Made by a program: the position numbers and the translations under genes. A DNA stretch of 64,000 bases from Candidatus Accumulibacter sp. ACC003 (GTDB taxonomy: Bacteria; Pseudomonadota; Gammaproteobacteria; Burkholderiales; Rhodocyclaceae): positions 372,001 through 436,000 of the forward strand of contig NZ_CAJQTX010000005.1 in the NCBI RefSeq assembly GCF_907163085.1. Reading direction: 5' to 3'. Shown here one piece after another: positions 57,379 to 64,000 of this stretch. Under the pieces are notes generated by a model. It worked only from the letters and a program-made list of their open reading frames with translations. It did not search any database and was not told the DNA's origin. Position 1 is the first letter of the stretch. Each line of letters starts with the position of its first letter.

Positions 57379-59100
57379 CTAGGTACGCGACTTGTCGTTG
57401 GCGTGTCGTACCGCCGAAAATGGCACTATAGGAACACCGTACTTGAGTGCCACGCGCTGGTACATTTCCCGCGCCGCTATGACCTTGGCGTTGCGTATGT
57501 CCTTGTTTTGAGCCATCTGCAGGTAAGCGAACGCACGTTTCGCCAGCGCCGGGTTCCAGCCCTGCAGATCGAGCAGGGTGCAGATGGCCTTGGTGGCATT
57601 GACCAGAAACTGCAAATTGGGTACGCGTTCGGCGGCTTCGATCAGAAGTTGCACGGAGCCCTGGAGGTCGCCGCTACGGGCTGCCATGACGCCGCGATTA
57701 TTGAGCTCGACGATTTCCTTGCCGACTTGCGCGAGTAGTGCCTGGCCGCGTTCTTCCTTGCCGGTTTTCGCATAAATGCTCTCGATCTGCGCGATCATCG
57801 CCCGGTCTTCATGATTTTCAGCAGCGACCTGACGCACCACCTCTTGCGCACTGGCTTCGTTGCCAGTGGCCAGACAGGCGTGCGCCAGATCCAGAGCCAG
57901 CTTGCTGGACAACAGCGCGCCCTTGCCGTCGGCCTTCAAGGCATCATTGAGGATCAAGGCTTTTTCGACCGCCAGCTTGGCTCTGGTCGGGTCACCCTCC
58001 TTGTTCGCACACAAACCGTCCATGACCAGAGCAGCCAGTTCGCCGTGCTTGCTGCCGCGCCAGTCACGACGAAGTTCGTCGGTAATTTTCCGGGCGCCGG
58101 CGGTATGACCCAGGTCGAGCATGACGCGTGCGAGATTGGAGTAGTCGTCGATGTTGTTCAGCGAAGAACCGCGCCGTCGTTCGAGAACCTTGCTATAAGC
58201 GCGTTCGGCGGTCTTGAAATCCATGTTGCGCGACGCCAGTTCGCCGACCATCCTTTGTCGGGTAGCGTTGTTGGGCGAGATCAGCGCCGCCGAGGACAGC
58301 GCTTCCTGGGCTTCCGGGAGCTTGCCCATTTCTTCGCGGACGTCGGCGAGGAAGTCGTAGGCCGCCATGAATTCGGGGAAGTCGTCGATCAGTGCCTGTC
58401 CGACCGTTTCGGCTTCAGCCAGCTGTTGCTGGCTGCGCAGCGAAATTGCCAGGCCGATGCGCGCCCATGGAGCCATTCGCTCGGCGAGTACGCGCTCGTA
58501 TACCGCTTGCGCTTCGGCGGGGCGCCCGAGAATGTTGAGGATTTCTCCCTTGAGGCGCAGGACGTCGAAAACAAAGCCGCTTTCCTGACCGAGCAGGCGG
58601 TCGCAGCTAAGCAGCGCATCCTGGAAAGCGCCGTTGTCAAGATGCTCGTAGAGTTCGGCCAGAAACTGTTTCTTGTACAGCGCGCGTACCAGCCTGCCGT
58701 GTAATTCGTCGGCGGTGAACGGCTTGATCAGATAGTCGTCGGGCGCCAGTTCAGCGATGGAAACGACGTTGTGGTAGGCACGTTCGCTGGTAATGAGCAT
58801 GAACACGGAAGATAGCGCGACCAGACGTTGCTGGCGTAGCTCTTCGAGGAGCTGCTGGCCATCGCGTCCATCTTCGAGCTGGTAATCCGAGAGGATGATG
58901 TCGAAGTGATGCGCTTTGACCTGCCGAAGAACCTCGGCTGAAGTCCCGGCGTTATGGACGGCGGTTACCCCCAGCGCGGCGAGCATGATCCGCAGGGAAC
59001 TGCGGGCATTGGGATAGCGATCGATCAGCAGAGCACGCTTGCGAGCCAAGTCCTTGCTCAACTTTTGCAGCAGCTCGGCGGTGTTGGCAGGCGTAATCAT
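57379..59100 (-). CDS. CheY-like receiver protein with TPR repeats
   Basis: A 573-residue protein from ATG 59100 (MITPANTAELLQKLSKDLAR). The receiver domain is about residues 20-145, with the phospho-Asp in FDIILSDYQLEDG, VFMLITSERAY and DDYLIKPFTADEL. From about 160 to the end it is alpha-helical with TPR-type repeats (AFQDALLSCDRLLGQESGFV; GRPAEAQAVYERVLAERMAP; AEAETVGQALIDDFPEFMAA; DFKTAERAYSKVLERR). No DNA-binding or enzymatic output domain, so it is likely a phosphorylation-controlled protein-interaction scaffold. The longer frame from 59136 has weaker start context. Confidence 0.85.
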   Translation of the reverse strand: MITPANTAELLQKLSKDLARKRALLIDRYPNARSSLRIMLAALGVTAVHNAGTSAEVLRQVKAHHFDIILSDYQLEDGRDGQQLLEELRQQRLVALSSVFMLITSERAYHNVVSIAELAPDDYLIKPFTADELHGRLVRALYKKQFLAELYEHLDNGAFQDALLSCDRLLGQESGFVFDVLRLKGEILNILGRPAEAQAVYERVLAERMAPWARIGLAISLRSQQQLAEAETVGQALIDDFPEFMAAYDFLADVREEMGKLPEAQEALSSAALISPNNATRQRMVGELASRNMDFKTAERAYSKVLERRRGSSLNNIDDYSNLARVMLDLGHTAGARKITDELRRDWRGSKHGELAALVMDGLCANKEGDPTRAKLAVEKALILNDALKADGKGALLSSKLALDLAHACLATGNEASAQEVVRQVAAENHEDRAMIAQIESIYAKTGKEERGQALLAQVGKEIVELNNRGVMAARSGDLQGSVQLLIEAAERVPNLQFLVNATKAICTLLDLQGWNPALAKRAFAYLQMAQNKDIRNAKVIAAREMYQRVALKYGVPIVPFSAVRHANDKSRT

Positions 59101-59223
59101 GGACGGCACATTACCCGACAGCGCTTTGCCGGGCAAGCGGACCGTCAGCAGCCGGGCCTGCGCAGCGGCTGCTGCCCGGCCGTTGCTGGCTCGGCGCCAG
59201 GGTTACTGCAGCTGACCGAACTG

Positions 59224-59267
59224 CGAATCAACGACAAATCAACGACGAATCAACTCCGAATCAAATG
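59224..59267. repeat. 11-bp tandem repeats at the ahpF 3' end
   Basis: Four 11-bp units: GAATCAACGAC, AAATCAACGAC, GAATCAACTCC, GAATCAAATGG (59224-59267). The last two lie inside ahpF and encode its end (on the minus strand ...HLIRS); the first two follow the stop. Expansion by slippage has thus occurred over the stop codon. Confidence 0.7.
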
Positions 59268-60800
59268 GTCGAACGCGCTCAGTGCCGCCTTGGTACCTTC
59301 GCCCATGGCGACGACGATCTGCTTGTACGGCACGGTGGTGACGTCGCCCGCTGCGAAAACGCTCGGCAGCGACGTGCCGCCGCGGGCGTCGACCTCGATT
59401 TCGCCGCGTGGCGAGAGTTCGATCGTCCCCTTGAGCCAGTCGCTGTTCGGCAACAGGCCAATCTGCACGAAGATACCTTCAAGGTCGATGCGCTGCGATT
59501 CGCCGCTCGCCCGGTTGGTGTACAGCAGACCGTCGACTTTTTCGCCATCGCCGCTGACCTCGGTGCTCAAGGCCTCGGTGATTACCGTGACGTTGGCCAG
59601 GCTGAAGAGTTTTTTCTGGAGGATTGCATCGGCGCGCAGGCTGGCCTCGAATTCGAGCAGCGTGACCTGGCCAACAATGCCCGCGAGGTCGATCGCCGCC
59701 TCGACGCCCGAGTTGCCGCCACCGATCACCGCCACCCGCTTGCCCTTGAACAGCGGGCCGTCGCAATGCGGGCAGTAGGCGACGCCGTGACCGCGATACT
59801 CCTTTTCGCCCGGCACATTCATTTCCCGCCAGCGTGCGCCAGTCGCGAGGATCAGCGTTTTGCTGCGCAGCGTCGCGCCGCTGGCCAGGCGAATCTCGTT
59901 CAGTCCGTCGCCGGCTGCCGGCAGCAGCGCTTCGGCGCGCTGCAGATCGATGATATCGACGTCGTATTCCCTGACGTGCTCCTCGAGAGCGGCTGCGAGT
60001 TTCGGTCCGTCGGTTGCCTTGACCGAGATGAAATTCTCGATCGCCAGCGTGTCGAGCACCTGCCCGCCGAAGCGTTCGCTGACGACGCCCGTACGAACGC
60101 CCTTGCGAGCGGCGTAGATCGCCGCCGCCGCGCCCGCTGGTCCGCCGCCGACGATCAGTACGTCAAAGGGTTCGCGCGTCGAGATCTTCTCGGCCTCGCG
60201 CTGCAGCGCGCTGCTGTCGATACGGCCAACGATTTCCTCTAGCGCCAGCCGCCCCTGGCCAAAATGCTCGCCGTTCAGCAAGACCGTCGGCACGCCCATG
60301 ATCTGGCGCGCGGCGACCTCGTCCTGGAACAAGCCGCCGTCGACCATCTGGTGGCTGATACCGGGGTTTAGCACGGCCATCAGGTTGAGCGCCTGCACCA
60401 CATCCGGGCAGTTGTGGCACGACAGCGAGATGAAGGTCTCAAAATGAAATCTGCCGGGGATCGCTCGAATCGAGTCGATTACGCTGGCGTCGGCCTTCGG
60501 CGGATGGCCGCCGACGTGCAGCAGCGCCAGTACCAGCGAGCTGAACTCGTGCCCCATCGGGACGCCGGCAAAACTGATTCGCGCTTCTTCACCGGGACAG
60601 CCGATCGAAAAAGACGGCTTACGCGGAGCCTGGCCGCCTTCGCTGACGCTGACCTTGTCGGATAGCGCGGCAATATCGTGCAGCAAAGCGAGCATTTCGC
60701 GCCCCTGATCGCTGCTGTCCGGCGATGCGATGAGTTCGATCGGGCGCTGCAGCTTGCCGAGGTAGGCGCCAAGTTGGCCCTTGATAGTTGCGTCGAGCAT
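59250..60800 (-). CDS. ahpF: Alkyl hydroperoxide reductase subunit F
   Basis: A 516-residue flavoprotein from ATG 60800 ([20 protein letters not shown]), with AAGGAG upstream. The N-terminal tandem thioredoxin folds have the CxxC pair at Cys128/131 (SLSCHNCPD). FAD motif [21 protein letters not shown], the second redox CPHC ([13 protein letters not shown]) and NADH motif [19 protein letters not shown] follow. It passes electrons from NADH to AhpC. Separated from ahpC by 127 bp with a terminator-like hairpin, so read-through should set its level. Confidence 0.96.
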   Translation of the reverse strand: MLDATIKGQLGAYLGKLQRPIELIASPDSSDQGREMLALLHDIAALSDKVSVSEGGQAPRKPSFSIGCPGEEARISFAGVPMGHEFSSLVLALLHVGGHPPKADASVIDSIRAIPGRFHFETFISLSCHNCPDVVQALNLMAVLNPGISHQMVDGGLFQDEVAARQIMGVPTVLLNGEHFGQGRLALEEIVGRIDSSALQREAEKISTREPFDVLIVGGGPAGAAAAIYAARKGVRTGVVSERFGGQVLDTLAIENFISVKATDGPKLAAALEEHVREYDVDIIDLQRAEALLPAAGDGLNEIRLASGATLRSKTLILATGARWREMNVPGEKEYRGHGVAYCPHCDGPLFKGKRVAVIGGGNSGVEAAIDLAGIVGQVTLLEFEASLRADAILQKKLFSLANVTVITEALSTEVSGDGEKVDGLLYTNRASGESQRIDLEGIFVQIGLLPNSDWLKGTIELSPRGEIEVDARGGTSLPSVFAAGDVTTVPYKQIVVAMGEGTKAALSAFDHLIRS

Positions 60801-60829
60801 CTGAATTCTCCTTTTTCGAGTGGCATTGA

Positions 60830-60866
60830 AAAGGGGCCGCCAAGCAGCGCGCTTCGCGGCCCCTTT
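60830..60866 (-). terminator. Hairpin between ahpC and ahpF (attenuating terminator)
   Basis: AAAGGGGCCGC (60830-60840) and GCGGCCCCTTT (60856-60866) form a perfect 11-bp stem. On the transcribed minus strand the stem ends in TTTT at 60832-60829. It is placed after ahpC and before the ahpF ribosome-binding site, giving a partial terminator that would favour ahpC over ahpF. Confidence 0.75.
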
Positions 60867-60927
60867 GCACTGAGACCCGGTTTCAGGCTGGCCGGGCGAG
60901 GCCCGGCAGCCGTAGTCAGCAGTCGTC

Positions 60928-61491
60928 CTAGATTTTGCCGACCAGGTCGAGCGACGGCGACAGCGTTGCGTCACCCGGCGTCCACTTGGCCGGGCAGACT
61001 TCACCCGGGTGGCTGGCGACGTACTGCGCCGCTTGCACCTTGCGCAGCAGCTCCTTGGCGTCACGGCCGATGCCGAGGTCGTGGATCTCGCAGACCTTGA
61101 TCACGCCTTCGGGGTTGATCACGAAGGTGCCGCGCAGCGCCAGGCCGGCTTCCTCGATCATCACGTCGAAATTACGGGTGATGGTGCCGGTCGGATCGCC
61201 GATCATCGGATACTTGATCTTCTTGATCGTCTCGGAGGCGTCGTGCCATGCCTTGTGCGTGAAGTGCGTATCGGTCGATACCGAGTAGATCTCGACGCCA
61301 AGTTTCTGAAACGACGCGTACTCGTCGGCAAGGTCGCCCAACTCGGTCGGGCAGACGAAAGTGAAGTCGGCGGGGTAGAAGAAGACGACCGACCACTTAC
61401 CCTTCAGATCGGCGGCGGAAACAGGAACATCCTTGCCGTTGTGAAAAGCGGTCGCATTGAATGGTTTGATTTCGGTATTGATCAAGGACAT
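60928..61491 (-). CDS. ahpC: Alkyl hydroperoxide reductase subunit C (peroxiredoxin)
   Basis: A 187-residue 2-Cys peroxiredoxin from ATG 61491 ([20 protein letters not shown]), with AAGGAG upstream; length equals E. coli AhpC. Peroxidatic Cys47 in [14 protein letters not shown] and resolving Cys166 in [10 protein letters not shown]. Reduces H2O2 and organic peroxides with AhpF. A full-length OxyR-type site lies 77-113 bp upstream of the start codon. Confidence 0.97.
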   Translation of the reverse strand: MSLINTEIKPFNATAFHNGKDVPVSAADLKGKWSVVFFYPADFTFVCPTELGDLADEYASFQKLGVEIYSVSTDTHFTHKAWHDASETIKKIKYPMIGDPTGTITRNFDVMIEEAGLALRGTFVINPEGVIKVCEIHDLGIGRDAKELLRKVQAAQYVASHPGEVCPAKWTPGDATLSPSLDLVGKI

Positions 61492-61567
61492 CTTGAGTTC
61501 TCCTTCGGGTTGGGTGAATGAATTGAATCCACGAAGAGATGGTAGTGGATGCGCCAGCATTGTTCCA

Positions 61568-61604
61568 ATTGATTCTGGCAATTCGAAGCATAGTCCATGG
61601 CTAT
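61568..61604 (-). promoter_or_regulatory. OxyR-binding site upstream of ahpC
   Basis: Four tetranucleotides with exact 7-bp spacing: ATTG (61568), CAAT (61579), ATAG (61590), CTAT (61601). The OxyR consensus is ATAG-N7-CTAT-N7-ATAG-N7-CTAT; 14 of 16 defined bases match, and the half nearest mnmG is perfect. Position relative to ahpC fits activation. oxyR is encoded at 36.7-37.6 kb. The remaining 61492-61850 spacer holds the divergent ahpC and mnmG promoters and no gene. Confidence 0.8.
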
Positions 61605-61850
61605 GCGTCCGCACGCACCATCATCAGCTCTGTCGAGTGCTCAAGGACCTGCGAACGCGTTTGCGCGGCCTCGCGGCGGCGCGTCGTGGCCGCGCTGGCT
61701 GCTCAGCGCCTTGGAGCTAAGCACAGTGCCGCTCGCCACAGAACTCGCCAAAAAGCCCGCAGTATCTTAAAAACCTGTTATGTTTCAGCGAACTGCCGTA
61801 GAATCGCGATCTTTTGCGCAGCCTGCTGCGCGAGAAAGACCGGATCGTCG

Positions 61851-63769
<1,919 letters not shown>

Positions 63770-63770
<1 letters not shown>

Positions 63771-64000
63771 TGCTTCCGGAGCAGCAACTGGCACTGGGCT
63801 TGCGAGCGCTCGGCATCGACCTGGCCGCTGGCGCGCAGCAGAAGTTGCTCGACTACACGGCGCTCCTCGGCAAGTGGAACAGAACCTACCAACTGACCGC
63901 CTTACGCGATCCCGCTCTGACGGTCAGTCATCACCTGCTCGACTCGCTGGCGATCCTGCCATTCGTTCGCGGCGCCAGTTTGCTCGACGTCGGCAGTGGC
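63770..64000 (+). CDS. rsmG: 16S rRNA (guanine527-N7)-methyltransferase, N-terminal part
   Basis: Open to the window edge (77 codons). [20 protein letters not shown], then [30 protein letters not shown] and the start of the SAM-binding motif [11 protein letters not shown] 63770 overlaps the mnmG stop (TGATG). In related genomes parA and parB follow, which would fit the parS sites in the window. Confidence 0.95.

Overview
This looks like a chromosomal window from a GC-rich betaproteobacterium, close to the replication origin. The evidence is the gene order rpmH-rnpA-yidD-yidC-mnmE, with dnaA-dnaN-gyrB running the other way, then mnmG-rsmG at the right end, and a conserved rsmB-DUF4390-ntrY-ntrX-trkA-trkH block. 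The protein content resembles Rhodocyclales such as 'Candidatus Accumulibacter'. That assignment is inference from gene content only; no search was run.

Layout. 1-3.3 kb is insertion-sequence debris: a two-gene element (zinc-ribbon DUF6431 protein plus DDE transposase, running off the left edge) beside an IS3-family element that has lost its 3' end and interrupts an iron-dependent alcohol dehydrogenase / transhydrogenase gene. 3.4-5.9 kb holds a secreted pentapeptide-repeat protein and then a lower-GC patch with two small genes, each followed by an integron attC-like site, which suggests an orphan cassette cluster without an integrase. 5.9-14.8 kb is accessory: a DUF1254/DUF1214 protein, an MFS transporter divergent from a GlxA-type regulator, an HD + CBS + HEPN-motif fusion, and a Cpx-like two-component system divergent from a Spy/CpxP-like periplasmic protein. 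CpxR-like direct repeats lie in the intergenic region.

14.8-34 kb is core: priA, hemE, trkH-trkA, ntrX-ntrY, DUF4390, rsmB, a CDF metal exporter overlapping an S1/P1 nuclease, htpX, fmt-def, then divergent LysM-dprA-smg. 34-41 kb carries topB, oxyR, an RsuA-family pseudouridine synthase, a DUF1840 protein and thiC with a TPP riboswitch. 41.4-44.05 kb is a 2.6-kb insertion element encoding a DruA-like DUF4338 protein translationally coupled to a DDE transposase, with recognisable terminal inverted repeats. It sits between thiC and two tRNA genes (Glu-TTC, Ala-GGC).

44.5-64 kb is the origin-proximal core: a WaaP/toluene-tolerance-type kinase, pyrF, gyrB, dnaN, dnaA, rpmH, rnpA, yidD, yidC, mnmE, tam, a TSUP permease, a CheY-TPR regulator, ahpF, ahpC, mnmG and the start of rsmG. 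Two parS sites (28.7 and 36.7 kb) and perfect DnaA boxes on both sides of dnaA fit an origin-proximal location. A near-consensus OxyR site precedes ahpC, and oxyR itself is in the window with both redox cysteines, so the peroxide regulon is represented by regulator, operator and target.
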